DNA of 48,725 nt from Candidatus Contendibacter sp. (GTDB taxonomy: Bacteria > Pseudomonadota > Gammaproteobacteria > Competibacterales > Competibacteraceae). The notes beneath the pieces are model-generated. The model did no database searches. It had not been told where the DNA came from and was given only the letters and a program-made list of their open reading frames with translations. Positions 18,044-28,691 of the stretch are shown piece by piece; the stretch's first letter is position 1; each line of letters starts with the position of its first letter. The stretch is taken from contig WBUJ01000011.1 of NCBI GenBank assembly GCA_008933795.1, positions 1 to 48,725 of the forward strand, read 5' to 3'. A program made the translations under genes and the position numbers.

Positions 18044-20230
18044 GTGAACGAAAAGCTCAAAGTCGTTCTCGCCCTCACGGCGTTTCTGGCGCTGGTGGCG
18101 GGCCTGGAGTTTGTGGCTGGCTACGCGGTGTACTATGTGCTGGAGCCCGAAAACCAGCAGCGCCTCGTCGCCACGCTGTCTCCGCACACCGAGTTGCTGG
18201 TGGAACTGGGCGTGTTGCGCCTGGCGATTCTCGGCGTCGCCTTCGCCGCCGTGTATCAGCTCTACGTGAAAGGTCCGCTGAAAATCGCGGAAGGCATCCG
18301 CATCATCCTCAACGCCCACTCCAGTCATCGCCTCGAGCCCGCGGGCCCACCCGAGGTCCAGCGGCTGGCGCGGGCGGTGAACGATCTGGCCGAGCACAGC
18401 GAGGCGCTGGCCCACGATCTTGAGGCCAAGGTGGCCCAGGCGAAGGCCTCGGTGGAGGAGGAGAAAAACCGTCTGGCGGCGCTTATGTCCGAGCTGTCCC
18501 AAGGCGTGCTGGTGTGCAACCGCAACGGGCGGATTCTGCTGTACAACGAGCGCGCCCGCCAGGCGCTGGGCGCTTCGGCCGGCGCCGGCTCGGCCGCGCT
18601 GATCGGCCTGGGGCGGCCGATTTTCGCCCTCATCGACCGCAGCCTGTTGCGGCACGCGCGGGAGCGTATCGAGGCGCGGCTCGAAAAGGGCGAAACCGAT
18701 CCCAACGCGCAGTTCGTATTCACCTCCCCGACCGGCCAGTTCATTCGGGTTCACATGGCGCCGATTCTGACCGCCGCGCCGCCGACCCAAGCCAGCGAAC
18801 CCACCGGCCAGTCCGCCGGACAGGCGATGGTCAGCGGCTTCGTGCTGACCGTGGAAAACATCACCCGCGACTTCGAACTCGATGCCACCCGCGACATGCT
18901 GCTGCAATCGTTCACCGAGGGCAGCCGGGCGTCGTTGGCGGGCATCCGTGCGGCGGTCGAGATGCTGACTTACTATCCGGACTGCGAGTCGGCCCAGCGC
19001 GACCGCTTCATTCGGATCATCAGCGAGGAGGTCAACACCCTGAGCGGCAAGCTACACCAGTTGACCGCCGACCACGCCGATTCGCTCAAGACCCGCTGGC
19101 CGCTGGAGGAGATGCTGGGCGCGGACGTGATCGCCACGGCGCGGCGTCGCATCGAAACCCGGCTTGGCTTGGCGGTTCGGGTGGATAATCTCGACCATTC
19201 GCTCTGGGTCAAGGTCGACAGCTACACGCTGGCCCAGGCGCTGCACGCGCTCGCCGGTCGGTTGAAGGAGGAATGCGGGGTGGGCGAGCTGCGCTTCGAC
19301 CTGTCGCGGCACGGGCGGATCGTCCAGCTCGATCTGATCTGGCCGGGGCCGGCGCTGTCGCAGCGGGTCTTGCAGGAATGGGAAGGCGACACTCTGCGCG
19401 CCGGCGGCCAGGACAGCCCGTTGACGCTGCACGACGTGCTCGAACGGCATGGGGCGGAGATCGTGTATATCGCCGACAAGGAGGATGGCTATCCCCGGTT
19501 CCGGCTGCTGCTGCCGCTGGCCGAGCCGCTGCGGCCGATGCTCGGCGCGCCGATTCGCTACGGCGAAAGCCGTCCCGAGTTCTACGATTTCGATCTGTTC
19601 CATCAAGCCGGTCAGACCCCTGAACTCGATCATACGCCGCTGGCCGAACTGACCTATACGGTGTTCGATACCGAAACCACCGGCCTGCATCCGTCGGGCG
19701 GCGACGAGATCATCTCCATCGGCGCGGTGCGCATCGTCAATAACCGCCTGCTCCGCGCCGAGTCCTACGAACAACGGGTCGACCCGAAGCGCCCGATCGA
19801 TCCGGTGGCGCAAACGATTCACGGCATTTCCAACGAAATGCTGCGCGGGCAACCGACGATTGACGAGGTGCTGCCCCGATTCCACGACTATTGCGATGAA
19901 ACGGTGCTGGTGGCGCACAACGCCGCGTTCGACCTGCGTTTCCTGCAAATGAAGGAAACCCAGACCGGCATCTATTTCACTCAGCCGGTGTTGGATACGT
20001 TGCTGCTGTCGGAGGTGCTGCATCCCAATCAGGAATCGCACGCGCTGGAAACCATCGCCGAGCGGTTGGGCATCAAGGTGACGGCCCGCCACGATGCTTT
20101 GGGCGACGCCCTGGTGACGGCGGAAATTTTCCTGCGCATGATTCCGCTGCTGGCCGCCCACGGCATCCGCACGCTGGGCGACGCCCGCGCCGCCGAGGAG
20201 ACGATCTACGCCAAAGTCAACAAATATTAG
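18044..20230 (+). CDS. Membrane sensor pseudokinase fused to DEDDh 3'-5' exonuclease
   Basis: 728 residues from a GTG at 18044. Two membrane helices (about 5-32, 54-75) are followed by a HAMP/coiled-coil linker (76-145) and a PAS domain (about 148-275). A HisKA-like helix pair comes next; where a kinase has SHELRTPL this protein has TEGSRASL (291-298), so the phosphoacceptor histidine is E292. The HATPase-like part (about 350-500) has no clear N-box asparagine. The C-terminus (from about 536) is a DnaQ-type exonuclease with all catalytic residues: FDTETTG (D542, E544), HNAAFDLRF (D630) and RHDALGDAL (H683, D688). It is divergent from the acetate permease operon across 131 bp. A signal-controlled nuclease is inferred. 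Confidence 0.92.
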   Translation: MNEKLKVVLALTAFLALVAGLEFVAGYAVYYVLEPENQQRLVATLSPHTELLVELGVLRLAILGVAFAAVYQLYVKGPLKIAEGIRIILNAHSSHRLEPAGPPEVQRLARAVNDLAEHSEALAHDLEAKVAQAKASVEEEKNRLAALMSELSQGVLVCNRNGRILLYNERARQALGASAGAGSAALIGLGRPIFALIDRSLLRHARERIEARLEKGETDPNAQFVFTSPTGQFIRVHMAPILTAAPPTQASEPTGQSAGQAMVSGFVLTVENITRDFELDATRDMLLQSFTEGSRASLAGIRAAVEMLTYYPDCESAQRDRFIRIISEEVNTLSGKLHQLTADHADSLKTRWPLEEMLGADVIATARRRIETRLGLAVRVDNLDHSLWVKVDSYTLAQALHALAGRLKEECGVGELRFDLSRHGRIVQLDLIWPGPALSQRVLQEWEGDTLRAGGQDSPLTLHDVLERHGAEIVYIADKEDGYPRFRLLLPLAEPLRPMLGAPIRYGESRPEFYDFDLFHQAGQTPELDHTPLAELTYTVFDTETTGLHPSGGDEIISIGAVRIVNNRLLRAESYEQRVDPKRPIDPVAQTIHGISNEMLRGQPTIDEVLPRFHDYCDETVLVAHNAAFDLRFLQMKETQTGIYFTQPVLDTLLLSEVLHPNQESHALETIAERLGIKVTARHDALGDALVTAEIFLRMIPLLAAHGIRTLGDARAAEETIYAKVNKY

Positions 20231-20288
20231 CGATTCTCGCCGTCAACCTTCGTCCTTGATCTCTAGCGCCACCCAATCAGCCACCGCC

Positions 20289-22601
20289 ATGCTCCTCACC
20301 GCAACTCTCGCCCGCGAACTGGTCGTTCAGGAACGCCAGATCGAAGCCGCTGTCGCCCTGCTGGACGGCGGCGCTACCGTGCCCTTCATCGCCCGCTACC
20401 GCAAGGAAGCCACCGGCGGGCTGGACGATACCCAACTGCGCCTGCTGGAGGAGCGGCTCGGCTATCTGCGCGAACTGGAGGAGCGGCGTGGGGTCATCCT
20501 CGCCAGCATCCGCGACCAGGGCCAGCTCACCGCCGAACTGGAAACTGCGATTCTTGCCGCCGATACCAAGACGCGGCTGGAAGACCTCTATCTGCCCTAC
20601 AAGCCCAAGCGCCGCACTAAAGCACAAATCGCCCGCGAAGCCGGTCTGGCGCCGCTGGCCCACGGGCTGCTGAACGATCCGACCCAGGCGCCCGAAGCAG
20701 TCGCTGCCGCATTCGTGGACGCCGACCGTGGCGTGCCCGACGTCAAGGCGGCGCTGGACGGGGCGCGGCAAATCCTGATGGAAAAGTTCGCCGAGAACGC
20801 CGAGTTGCTGGCCCAGTTGCGCGAATATCTCTGGGACAACGCCGTATTGCATTCGCAAATGGCCGAGGGCAAAGCCGAGGAAGGGGCCAAGTTTCGCGAC
20901 TATTTCGACTACCGGGAACCCTTGCGTCAGATTCCCTCGCATCGCACCCTGGCGCTGTTCCGGGGCCGCAACGAGGGCGTATTGCAACTGACGCTGGAAA
21001 TCGGCGATCCGGCCGCGCCCGGTCCCGATCCCGGCGAACAGCGGGTCGCCGCCCGATTTGGCATCCGCGACCAGGGTCGGCCCGCCGACGCCTGGCTGCG
21101 GGAAACCGCCCGCTGGGCCTGGAAGGTCAAGCTGCTGCCGCATCTGGACACCGAACTGAAACAACGCTTGCGCGAGGCCGCCGAGGAAGAAGCGATTCAG
21201 GTGTTCGCCCGCAACCTGCGCGACTTGCTGCTGGCGGCGCCCGCCGGCGCCCGGCCCACGCTGGGACTGGACCCCGGCTTGCGCACTGGCGTCAAGGTCG
21301 CGGTGGTGGACGCCACCGGCAAGCTGGTGGAGACCGCGACCATTTATCCGCATGTCCCCCGCAACCAGTGGGACGAGAGCCTGCACGTGCTCGCCGAACT
21401 GTGTCGCCGGCATCACGTCGAGTTGATCAGTATCGGTAACGGCACCGCCTCGCGCGAGACCGACCGACTGGCTGTCGAGCTGATGCAGCGTTATCCCGAA
21501 CTGCGCTTGAACAAGCTGGTGGTGTCGGAAGCCGGAGCGTCGGTCTATTCCGCCTCGGAACTGGCGACGCGCGAGTTTCCCGAAGTGGATGTCTCGCTGC
21601 GCGGCGCGGTGTCTATCGCCCGTCGGTTGCAAGACCCACTGGCGGAACTGGTCAAGATCGAACCCAAGGCCATCGGCGTCGGCCAGTACCAGCACGATGT
21701 CAGCCAGACCCGGCTGGCGCGGATGCTGGATGCAGTGGTCGAGGATTGCGTCAACGCGGTCGGCGTGGAGGTCAATACCGCCTCCGCGCCGCTGCTGGCG
21801 CGAGTCGCCGGGCTGAATGCCACCCTGGCGCGCAACATCGTTGAATACCGCGACGCCAACGGCCCGTTCCGCCGCCGCGAGCAGTTGTTGAAGGTGACGC
21901 GGTTGGGCGACAAGACTTTCGAGCAGGCTGCCGGTTTTCTGCGCATTCTCAACGGCGACAATCCGCTGGACCGCTCCGCCGTCCACCCAGAAGCCTATCC
22001 GGTGATCGAACGCATTCTGGCCGCCAGCGGACGCGGCCTGCATGACGTGCTGGGCAACGCGGCGTTCCTCAAGACGTTGGAACCCGCTCGCTTCACCGAT
22101 GACCGGTTCGGCCTGCCGACCGTGCGCGACATCCTGGTCGAACTGGAAAAGCCGGGTCGCGATCCCCGCCCGGAGTTCAAAACCGCCGCGTTCAAGGAGG
22201 GGGTGGAGAAACTGACCGATTTGCAGCCGGGGATGGTGCTGGAAGGCGTGGTGACCAACGTCGCCAACTTCGGCGCGTTCGTGGACATCGGCGTTCATCA
22301 GGACGGACTGGTGCATATCTCGGCGCTGGCCGACCGCTTTGTCAAAGACCCCCGCGAGGTGGTCAAGGCCGGTCAGGTGGTGAAGGTCAAGGTGCTGGAG
22401 GTGGACCTGAAGCGGCAGCGGATTGCCCTGACGATGCGGTTGAACGAACCAATAACCGGCGTTCCGGCCCGGAAAGCGGAGGACGCTCCGCGACCGGAAC
22501 GGCGGGAACGGGGACCGCGCCCGCCAGCGCCGCCGGAAAAACCGGAGAATCGTCCCAGCGCGTTGGCCGAAGCTTTCGCGCGGGCGCGGCGCGAACGGTG
22601 A
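20289..22601 (+). CDS. tex: Tex, RNA-binding transcription accessory protein
   Basis: 770 residues from the ATG at 20289; a TTG at 20256 would add 11 residues unlike the family. Conserved Tex features are visible in order: [39 protein letters not shown], the YqgF-like core ([18 protein letters not shown]), the helix-hairpin-helix region ([16 protein letters not shown]) and the C-terminal S1 RNA-binding domain ([21 protein letters not shown]). A proline/arginine-rich tail ends the protein. Tex associates with transcribing polymerase. An SDR gene follows after 10 nt. Confidence 0.96.
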   Translation: MLLTATLARELVVQERQIEAAVALLDGGATVPFIARYRKEATGGLDDTQLRLLEERLGYLRELEERRGVILASIRDQGQLTAELETAILAADTKTRLEDLYLPYKPKRRTKAQIAREAGLAPLAHGLLNDPTQAPEAVAAAFVDADRGVPDVKAALDGARQILMEKFAENAELLAQLREYLWDNAVLHSQMAEGKAEEGAKFRDYFDYREPLRQIPSHRTLALFRGRNEGVLQLTLEIGDPAAPGPDPGEQRVAARFGIRDQGRPADAWLRETARWAWKVKLLPHLDTELKQRLREAAEEEAIQVFARNLRDLLLAAPAGARPTLGLDPGLRTGVKVAVVDATGKLVETATIYPHVPRNQWDESLHVLAELCRRHHVELISIGNGTASRETDRLAVELMQRYPELRLNKLVVSEAGASVYSASELATREFPEVDVSLRGAVSIARRLQDPLAELVKIEPKAIGVGQYQHDVSQTRLARMLDAVVEDCVNAVGVEVNTASAPLLARVAGLNATLARNIVEYRDANGPFRRREQLLKVTRLGDKTFEQAAGFLRILNGDNPLDRSAVHPEAYPVIERILAASGRGLHDVLGNAAFLKTLEPARFTDDRFGLPTVRDILVELEKPGRDPRPEFKTAAFKEGVEKLTDLQPGMVLEGVVTNVANFGAFVDIGVHQDGLVHISALADRFVKDPREVVKAGQVVKVKVLEVDLKRQRIALTMRLNEPITGVPARKAEDAPRPERRERGPRPPAPPEKPENRPSALAEAFARARRER

Positions 22602-22611
22602 GGAATCGGCG

Positions 22612-23346
22612 ATGAAGGCACTTTCGCAAGCGTTACCCTTGCGCGGTCAGGTCGCATTGATCACCGGCGGTGGCCGAGGTATCGGCGCGGCGACTGCCGA
22701 GGCGCTGGCCCGCAAGGGCGCGCGAGTGATCGTCGCCAGCCGCACCGAGGCGGAACTGACGGCCACGGTCGCACGGATTCAGGCCGATGGACTGGACGCG
22801 ACCTCGATCTTGCTGGATGTCGCCGACGAAGCAGCGGTGGACGCCACCTTTGCGCGCATCGCCGCCGAACAGGGCCGGCTGGACATTCTGGTCAACAACG
22901 CCGCCATGCTGCTGAGCGGCCCGTTTGCTCAAATGCCGATGGTGGACTGGGACCGGCTGCTGGCGGTGAATCTGCGGGGGGCGGTGTTGTGTGCGCGGCA
23001 GGCGTTCCGGCTAATGCGGGGACGGGGTGGGTCCATCGTCAACGTATCGTCGCTGGGCGGCGTGCCGGGGACCGAGAAATTTCCTGGTTACGCCGCCTAC
23101 ACCGTCAGTAAGTTCGCCCTGACCGGCCTGACCGAGGCGCTGGCCGCCGAAGGCCGGGAGCATAACATCCGGGTCAACGCGGTCGCGCCGGGCGCGGTGG
23201 ACACCGCCATGCTGCGCCAGGCCGCGCCGCATTTGCGCACCCGCACCGGCCCCGCTGACGTGGCCAAGGTCATCGCCTTCCTGTGCGATTCGACCGAATC
23301 CGGCTGCATGACCGGCGCAACCCTGGCGATCAACAGCAATCTGTGA
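22612..23346 (+). CDS. Short-chain dehydrogenase/reductase
   Basis: 244 residues, with GAGGAA before the ATG. Classical SDR: TGGGRGIG cofactor loop (about 20-27), NNAAML, the catalytic serine in IVNVSSLGG, YAAYTVSK (Y and K of the active site) and the substrate-side APGAVDTAM. The arginine after the second strand (ASRTEAE) suggests NADP preference. Substrate unknown; the FabG-like length fits many oxidoreductases. Likely co-transcribed with tex. It ends 4 bp before the convergent tatC stop. Confidence 0.93.
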   Translation: MKALSQALPLRGQVALITGGGRGIGAATAEALARKGARVIVASRTEAELTATVARIQADGLDATSILLDVADEAAVDATFARIAAEQGRLDILVNNAAMLLSGPFAQMPMVDWDRLLAVNLRGAVLCARQAFRLMRGRGGSIVNVSSLGGVPGTEKFPGYAAYTVSKFALTGLTEALAAEGREHNIRVNAVAPGAVDTAMLRQAAPHLRTRTGPADVAKVIAFLCDSTESGCMTGATLAINSNL

Positions 23347-23350
23347 GTCT

Positions 23351-24097
23351 CTATCCGCCCGCCGCCTGAGCCTCGCGGCGCCGGCGCAGCATCAACCGCG
23401 AGATCAATATGCCAGCCTCAAACAGCAGCCACATCGGCAACGCCAACAGGGTTTGCGAAATCACGTCCGGCATGAGCAACATGCCGATCACGAACGCCCC
23501 GACGATGATGTAGGACCGCTTGGCGGCCATGGTTTCGGGCGAGAGGATGCCGGCCAGCGACAGAATAACCGTGGCGACTGGCACCTCGAACGCGACCCCG
23601 AAGGCGAAGAAGATCGTCATCACGAAATCGAGGTAGCGATTGATGTCGGTCATCACCGACACCCCTTCCGGCGCGGTGGCGGTGATGAAGGCGAAGAAAA
23701 TCGGCATGATCGCGAAGTACGCGAAGGCCATCCCGCAATAAAACAGCAACGTGCTGGAGGTCAGGATGGGCAGGACCATCCGTTTCTCCCGCTGGTACAG
23801 CCCCGGCGCGACGAACGCCCAAACCTGGTAGAGAATCCAGGGAATAGTGATGAAGACCGCCAGGATCAGGCTGAACTTGAGCGGGGTCAGAAACGGCGAC
23901 AGCACGTCAATCGCGATCATGTTGCTCTGAGCCGGCATGTGTCGGGTCAGGGGAACCGCCAGCGCGGTATAGATCGGATTGGAGAATGGCGACAGCGCCA
24001 CGAACACCACCAGGACGCCGCCGACGATGCGCAGCAACCGGGTGCGCAATTCGATCAGATGGCTGATGAGGGGTTGTTCGCGATCAGGGTTGGACAC
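23351..24097 (-). CDS. tatC: TatC, twin-arginine translocase subunit
   Basis: 248 residues with six membrane helices. The N-terminal HLIELRTRLLRI is the receptor loop, followed by the first periplasmic stretch, LYQREKR in the cytoplasmic loop and the conserved acidic residue in FGVAFEVPVA. TatC binds twin-arginine signal peptides and recruits TatA/TatB. Last gene of tatABC, 6 nt after tatB. Upstream genes are the histidine block on the same strand. Confidence 0.97.
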   Translation of the reverse strand: MSNPDREQPLISHLIELRTRLLRIVGGVLVVFVALSPFSNPIYTALAVPLTRHMPAQSNMIAIDVLSPFLTPLKFSLILAVFITIPWILYQVWAFVAPGLYQREKRMVLPILTSSTLLFYCGMAFAYFAIMPIFFAFITATAPEGVSVMTDINRYLDFVMTIFFAFGVAFEVPVATVILSLAGILSPETMAAKRSYIIVGAFVIGMLLMPDVISQTLLALPMWLLFEAGILISRLMLRRRREAQAAGG

Positions 24098-24103
24098 GGG
24101 GGA

Positions 24104-24616
24104 TCAATTTGCGGCTGGAGGAGAGGGCGACGGCGGCGGCGTGGCGGCGATCTCGGCCGAGATCGCCGGGGTCGGGGGCAGCGTTTGGACCGATGCGGTC
24201 GAATCCGGTTTCTGCAACCGAACCGGCGCGGGCGCGGCGACGGTTGCCGGCGGCTTTGTGCTGCTGGATACCGGCGGAGTCCAACCCGGCGGCGGCGCGG
24301 CGGTCGGCATCCCCGGCTGCCAGCCTGGCGGCGGGCCGGGGTCGTCGAATTCTTCCTCGATCTCCCGGCGGAACGATTTCATCTGGTCGGTCAGATCCTT
24401 CACTTCGCCGAGATCGGCCTGCTGGCGCAGCGACTGCTTGATTTCTTCCAGATGCAACTCGCGGTCTACCTCGGCTTTGACTTCAGCGATCATTCGCTTG
24501 GCCTTGCCCAGCCAGAAGCCTGCCTTGCGCGCCAGTCCCGGCAATTGTTCGGGGCCGACCACGATCATGGCGACGACACCGACCACGACCAGTTCCCAGA
24601 AGCCGATCTCGAACAT
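24104..24616 (-). CDS. tatB: TatB, Sec-independent translocase subunit
   Basis: 170 residues. The N-terminus MFEIGFWELVVVGVVAMIVVGPEQLPGLAR gives one membrane helix, the proline/glycine hinge and the start of the amphipathic helix. The remainder is a charged amphipathic region to about 85 and a proline/alanine-rich tail, all typical of TatB. It lies between tatA and tatC. Confidence 0.95.
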   Translation of the reverse strand: MFEIGFWELVVVGVVAMIVVGPEQLPGLARKAGFWLGKAKRMIAEVKAEVDRELHLEEIKQSLRQQADLGEVKDLTDQMKSFRREIEEEFDDPGPPPGWQPGMPTAAPPPGWTPPVSSSTKPPATVAAPAPVRLQKPDSTASVQTLPPTPAISAEIAATPPPSPSPPAAN

Positions 24617-24634
24617 GTCGGTACGATCCGAAAC

Positions 24635-24892
24635 TCAGACCTTTTGACGGTCCTTGGCCAAGGGATCGTGGGCCGCCGTCGCGGTATCGCCGGCGCGCTC
24701 CTGAGTGGTCTCCTGTTCAAGCTTCTTGGGGTTCTCCTCAACGGTTTCCGGCTTGCCGCCTTCCTTCATGGAATCGCGGAAACCGCGAATGGCCGAACCC
24801 AGGTCGGAACCGAGATTGCGCAGCCGGCTGCCGCCGAACAGCACCAGAACGATGACCAGAATGAGCAGAAGTTCCCAAATACTGAAATGCAT
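24635..24892 (-). CDS. tatA: TatA, Sec-independent translocase subunit
   Basis: 85 residues: one membrane helix (IWELLLILVIVLVLFGG), the FGG hinge, an amphipathic helix (LRNLGSDLGSAIRGFRDSM) and a charged tail. TatA oligomers form the passage for folded proteins. First gene of tatABC; a REP-like hairpin separates it from hisE. Confidence 0.96.
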   Translation of the reverse strand: MHFSIWELLLILVIVLVLFGGSRLRNLGSDLGSAIRGFRDSMKEGGKPETVEENPKKLEQETTQERAGDTATAAHDPLAKDRQKV

Positions 24893-24967
24893 GACGATGT
24901 TGCCTCTTGAAAAACGGGGAAGGGCGAGCGCCTTAAGCTATTTCCAGCAAAGACCTTACCCGAATCT

Positions 24968-24993
24968 CGTTCCCACGCTCCAGCGTGGGAACG
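24968..24993. repeat. REP-like hairpin between hisE and tatA
   Basis: CGTTCCCACGCT (24968-24979) and AGCGTGGGAACG (24982-24993) form a perfect 12-bp stem with a 2-nt loop. Extragenic hairpins of this sequence are scattered in many proteobacterial genomes, from memory. Here it lies in the 115-bp gap between the his operon end (25008) and tatA start (24892). It may stabilise the his mRNA 3' end or attenuate read-through into tatABC. Confidence 0.8.
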
Positions 24994-25007
24994 CCGTTTG
25001 GGTCGCT

Positions 25008-25358
25008 TCAGCGGCCCGCGTTCTGGAAATCGCCTTCGTGGGCGGCGCGGGCGGCTTTTTCGGCCAAGCCGGAAACGCCGAACCGGCGGCGCAGCTCGTT
25101 CAGGACCGCATCCGGGCCGAGTCCCTGATGGGCCAGCATGACCAGGGTATGAAACCACAGATCGGCGGTTTCGCGCACCAGCGGTTCGGGATCGCCGTTC
25201 TTGGCGGCTAGCAGGGTTTCGGTCGCTTCTTCGCCGACCTTCTTGAGAATGGCGTCCAGTCCCTTGGCGTACAGGCGGGCGACATAGGAGCTGTCGGGGT
25301 CAGCCTGTTTGCGCGCTTCCAGAATCGCCGCCAGTTCGCGCAGAATTTCGTCGCTCAT
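25008..25358 (-). CDS. hisE: HisE, phosphoribosyl-ATP pyrophosphatase
   Basis: 116 residues from the ATG at 25358, which overlaps the hisI stop (ATGA). The all-helical MazG-like fold is shown by [18 protein letters not shown] and [18 protein letters not shown], which hold the metal-binding E/E/D residues. It catalyses the second step of histidine synthesis. HisE is separate from HisI here, unlike the fused enterobacterial HisIE. Confidence 0.97.
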   Translation of the reverse strand: MSDEILRELAAILEARKQADPDSSYVARLYAKGLDAILKKVGEEATETLLAAKNGDPEPLVRETADLWFHTLVMLAHQGLGPDAVLNELRRRFGVSGLAEKAARAAHEGDFQNAGR

Positions 25359-25744
25359 GCGCCGTACATCTCGCGCGGGTCCTTCACCACCGGGTCGGTG
25401 ACGACCCATTCACCATCACGGAATTCCTCGAAAAAGCAGCTCTGCCGTCCGGTATGACAGGCGATGCCGCCGATCTGTTCGATGTTCAGCAGCAGCACAT
25501 CGTGGTCGCAATCCAGCCGGATGCTTTTCACTTTCTGGGTGTTGCCGGAGATTTCGCCCTTGTGCCAGAGTTCCTTACGGGAGCGGGACCAGTACACTGC
25601 CTCGCCGCAGTCCACGGTGCGGCGCAGGGATTCGCGGTTCATCCAGGCCATCATCAGCACCCGGCCGCTGCCGGCATCCTGGGCAATGGCGGGAACCAGC
25701 CCATCCGCCGTCCATTTGATGCGTTCCAACCAGTCGTCGTTCAT
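25355..25744 (-). CDS. hisI: HisI, phosphoribosyl-AMP cyclohydrolase
   Basis: 129 residues. [42 protein letters not shown] and the zinc-binding [10 protein letters not shown] are present. It opens the purine ring in the third step of histidine synthesis. It overlaps hisF (25741-25744) and hisE by 4 nt each, implying one tightly coupled transcript. Confidence 0.97.
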   Translation of the reverse strand: MNDDWLERIKWTADGLVPAIAQDAGSGRVLMMAWMNRESLRRTVDCGEAVYWSRSRKELWHKGEISGNTQKVKSIRLDCDHDVLLLNIEQIGGIACHTGRQSCFFEEFRDGEWVVTDPVVKDPREMYGA

Positions 25745-26517
25745 AGTCTCACTTCAATGCCGCGCGCCTGCATGTGGCGCTTGGCCTGTTCGATAGTGTA
25801 TTCGGCAAAGTGGAAGATGCTGGCCGCCAGCACCGCATCGGCCTTACCCAGCAGAACGCCGTCCGCCAGATGATCGAGCGTCCCTACCCCGCCGGAGGCG
25901 ATGACCGGGATGCTGACCGCTTCGCTGATGGCGCGGGTCAGTTCCAGATCAAAGCCGCGCTTGGTGCCGTCGCGGTCCATGCTGGTCAGCAAAATTTCGC
26001 CGGCCCCGTAGGCGTTCATCCGTCGCGCCCATTCCACCGCGTCGATGCCGGTGGGTCGGCGGCCACCGTGGGTGAAGATTTCCCAGCGCGGCGGTTCGCC
26101 CGATTGATGCACCGCCTTGGCGTCGATGGCGACCACGATGCACTGATTGCCGAACCGCTCGGCGGCTTCGCGCACGAATTCGGGCCGGGCTATAGCGGCG
26201 GTGTTGATGGACACCTTGTCGGCCCCGGCGTTCAACATTCGTCGCACGTCGTCCAGGGTGCGAATGCCGCCGCCCACGGTCAGCGGGATGAACACCTCGC
26301 TGGCGACTTGTTCGACCACATGGACCATGGTCTCGCGGTCGTCGGAACTGGCGGTGATGTCCAGAAAGGTGATCTCGTCCGCGCCCTCTTGATCGTAGCG
26401 GCGGGCGATTTCCACCGGATCGCCGGCATCGCGGATCTCCACAAACTTGACGCCCTTGACCACCCGGCCCCGATCCACGTCCAGGCAGGGGATGATGCGT
26501 TTGGCCAGTCCCATCAC
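25741..26517 (-). CDS. hisF: HisF, imidazole glycerol phosphate synthase cyclase subunit
   Basis: 258 residues. A (beta-alpha)8 barrel with the catalytic aspartate in [13 protein letters not shown] and the second in [13 protein letters not shown]; the phosphate loops [11 protein letters not shown] and [10 protein letters not shown] are intact. It receives ammonia from HisH. A second ATG at 26514 could be the true start; the ATG at 26517 overlaps hisA by 4 nt. Confidence 0.97.
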   Translation of the reverse strand: MMGLAKRIIPCLDVDRGRVVKGVKFVEIRDAGDPVEIARRYDQEGADEITFLDITASSDDRETMVHVVEQVASEVFIPLTVGGGIRTLDDVRRMLNAGADKVSINTAAIARPEFVREAAERFGNQCIVVAIDAKAVHQSGEPPRWEIFTHGGRRPTGIDAVEWARRMNAYGAGEILLTSMDRDGTKRGFDLELTRAISEAVSIPVIASGGVGTLDHLADGVLLGKADAVLAASIFHFAEYTIEQAKRHMQARGIEVRL

Positions 26518-27254
26518 CCGTTCCCCGCAGTATTGACCAACCGTTGCGCCTCGACCAGATCAATGGCGCCATCGTACAGCGCCCGGCCGATGATCGCTCC
26601 CATGACGCCCTCACTTTCCACCGCGCACAGCGCCCGCACGTCTTCCAGGGTGCTGACTCCGCCGGAGGCGATGACGGGGATGCTGATGGCTTGCGCCAGC
26701 CGCACCGTGGCTTGGATATTGACGCCCTGCATCATGCCGTCGCGGCTGATGTCCGTGTAAACGATGGCCTCTACTCCGTAGCGTTCGAAGATCCGCGCCA
26801 AGTCGATCACGTCGTGCTTGGACAGCTTCGACCAGCCATCGACCGCGACTCGCCCATCCTTGGCGTCCAGCCCGACGATGATATGACCGGCGTATTCCAC
26901 GCATAGATCGTTGATAAAGCCGGGCTCCTGCACCGCCTTGGTGCCGATGATGACGAATCGCACGCCGGCGTCCAGATAGGTCTCCACGGTCTGTTCTTCG
27001 CGAATGCCGCCACCGACCTGGATGGGCAAATCGGGAAAGGTTTGGGCGATGCGGCGAATCACCTGGGCGTTGACTGGACGACCGGCGAAGGCCCCGTTCA
27101 GGTCCACCAGATGCAGGCGGCGAGCACCGGCCTCCACCCAGCACGCGGCCATGGCTACGGGGTCGTCTGAGAAAACCGTCGAGTCTTCCATCCGCCCCTG
27201 ACGCAACCGCACGCACTTACCGTCTTTCAAATCAATCGCGGGTATGAGCAACAT
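26514..27254 (-). CDS. hisA: HisA, ProFAR isomerase
   Basis: 246 residues. [16 protein letters not shown] gives the catalytic D8, and [12 protein letters not shown] gives the second aspartate. The phosphate loops [11 protein letters not shown] and [11 protein letters not shown] are clear. It is homologous to HisF by ancient duplication. It lies 44 nt after hisH. Confidence 0.97.
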   Translation of the reverse strand: MLLIPAIDLKDGKCVRLRQGRMEDSTVFSDDPVAMAACWVEAGARRLHLVDLNGAFAGRPVNAQVIRRIAQTFPDLPIQVGGGIREEQTVETYLDAGVRFVIIGTKAVQEPGFINDLCVEYAGHIIVGLDAKDGRVAVDGWSKLSKHDVIDLARIFERYGVEAIVYTDISRDGMMQGVNIQATVRLAQAISIPVIASGGVSTLEDVRALCAVESEGVMGAIIGRALYDGAIDLVEAQRLVNTAGNG

Positions 27255-27298
27255 GGCAGGGTTCTACGTGAGTTGGCTGACCACTGACTACCGACTAC

Positions 27299-27937
27299 TT
27301 AGGGATTCCAGTTCGCGAAATTGGCGAGCAGTCGCAGGCCCGCCTGGGCGCTTTTTTCCGGGTGGAATTGCACGGCGAAAATGTTGTCCCGCGCGATGGC
27401 CGAGGCAAACTCGATGCCGTAATACGTCCAGCCCACCACCAGGGTTTCGTCGGCGGGTCGCGAATAATAACTATGGACGAAATAAAAGCGGCTGTCCTGG
27501 GGAATGCCGCGCCAGAGCGGGTGGTTGCCGGCCTGACGGACTTGATTCCAGCCCATGTGCGGCACCTTGAGCCGCTCGCCGGTGGTCGGATCGCGCGGGT
27601 CGGCAAACCGGACCACCCGTCCGGGCAACACGCCCAGACCATCGACGCCGTCGTTCTCCTCGCTGAAGTCCAGCAGCGCCTGCGGTCCCAGGCACAACCC
27701 CAGAAAGGGTTTGCCCAGCGCCGCGTCCCGGACCACGTCCATCAAATTCCAGCGGGCCAATTCGCGCATGCAGTCGCGGATCGAACCCTGACCGGGGAAC
27801 ACCACCCGGTCGGCCTGGAGAATGTCGTGGCGGTTCTGGGTGACGAGCACGCGCGCTTGCGGGGCGACATGTTCGAGCGCCTTGGCGACGGAGCGCAGAT
27901 TGCCCATGCCGTAGTCAATGATCGCGATACTGGTCAT
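27299..27937 (-). CDS. hisH: HisH, imidazole glycerol phosphate synthase glutaminase subunit
   Basis: 212 residues. Class I glutamine amidotransferase with the nucleophile in FLGLCLGPQALLD, the oxyanion strand VFPGQGSIRDCM, and the His-Glu pair in VQFHPEKS. The usual M after CLG is P here, a minor variation. It supplies ammonia to HisF. Confidence 0.96.
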   Translation of the reverse strand: MTSIAIIDYGMGNLRSVAKALEHVAPQARVLVTQNRHDILQADRVVFPGQGSIRDCMRELARWNLMDVVRDAALGKPFLGLCLGPQALLDFSEENDGVDGLGVLPGRVVRFADPRDPTTGERLKVPHMGWNQVRQAGNHPLWRGIPQDSRFYFVHSYYSRPADETLVVGWTYYGIEFASAIARDNIFAVQFHPEKSAQAGLRLLANFANWNP

Positions 27938-27976
27938 TGGGAAGACTCGCGAGGCGGGAACACAGGAAGGTGAAAG

Positions 27977-28567
27977 CTACAGGCTGCCCTTGGTGGAGGG
28001 AATGCTGGTTGTGCGCGGGTCGGATTCGACCGCCATGCGCAGCGCGCGCCCGAATGCCTTGAACACGGTTTCGGCGATGTGGTGGGCGTTGCGGCCGCGC
28101 AGGTTGTCCACGTGCAGGGTGATCAGGGCGTGGTTGACGAAGCCCTGGAAAAATTCGCGGAACAGGTCCACGTCGAACTCGCCGATCCGGGCGCGGGGGA
28201 ATTCGACAAAATATTCCAGACCCGGTCGCCCGGAGCAGTCGAGCACCACCCGGGACAGCGCCTCGTCCAGCGGCACGTAGGCGTGGCCGTACCGGCGGAT
28301 GCTGCGCTTGTCGCCCAACGCCTGCCGCACCGCTTGGCCGAAGGTGATGCCGATATCCTCGACGGTGTGATGGGCGTCGATGTGCAGGTCGCCCTCGGCT
28401 TCGAGGTCCAGATCGATCAGACCATGGCGGGCGATCTGGTCGAGCATGTGGTCGAGGAAGGACAAACCGCTGGCGAGCTTGGCGTTGCCCGCGCCATCCA
28501 GATTGACGCGCGCCTGAATCCGGGTTTCCAGGGTGTCGCGCTTGACCGTTGCGATGCGTGCCGACAT
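27977..28567 (-). CDS. hisB: HisB, imidazoleglycerol-phosphate dehydratase (monofunctional)
   Basis: 196 residues. Two metal-binding clusters of the IGPD fold are visible: [12 protein letters not shown] with [11 protein letters not shown], and [15 protein letters not shown] with the later [11 protein letters not shown]. There is no phosphatase domain, unlike the bifunctional enterobacterial HisB. It is the first gene of the visible hisBHAFIE block, so the promoter should lie in the 124 bp before the PIN toxin gene. Confidence 0.97.
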   Translation of the reverse strand: MSARIATVKRDTLETRIQARVNLDGAGNAKLASGLSFLDHMLDQIARHGLIDLDLEAEGDLHIDAHHTVEDIGITFGQAVRQALGDKRSIRRYGHAYVPLDEALSRVVLDCSGRPGLEYFVEFPRARIGEFDVDLFREFFQGFVNHALITLHVDNLRGRNAHHIAETVFKAFGRALRMAVESDPRTTSIPSTKGSL

Positions 28568-28691
28568 GTGGGCTGGCGCCTGTGCAATGCCGTAGTGGAA
28601 ATGGAGATACGATGTCGCAGGATTATAGATGATTGAGCCGGATAAGCGAATTCAGGCCGGTCGGCGAACCCAGCGCCAGGAATGGTCGTCG

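Noticed and set aside
15931..18078. 715-codon actP reading from 18078
   Set aside because: The first about 158 codons overlap the DUF485 gene in another frame; the ATG at 17604 with its ATGA overlap and signal peptide is the proper start.
20277..22316. 679-codon open frame antisense to tex
   Set aside because: The sense strand matches Tex throughout; the antisense translation shows no recognisable domain.
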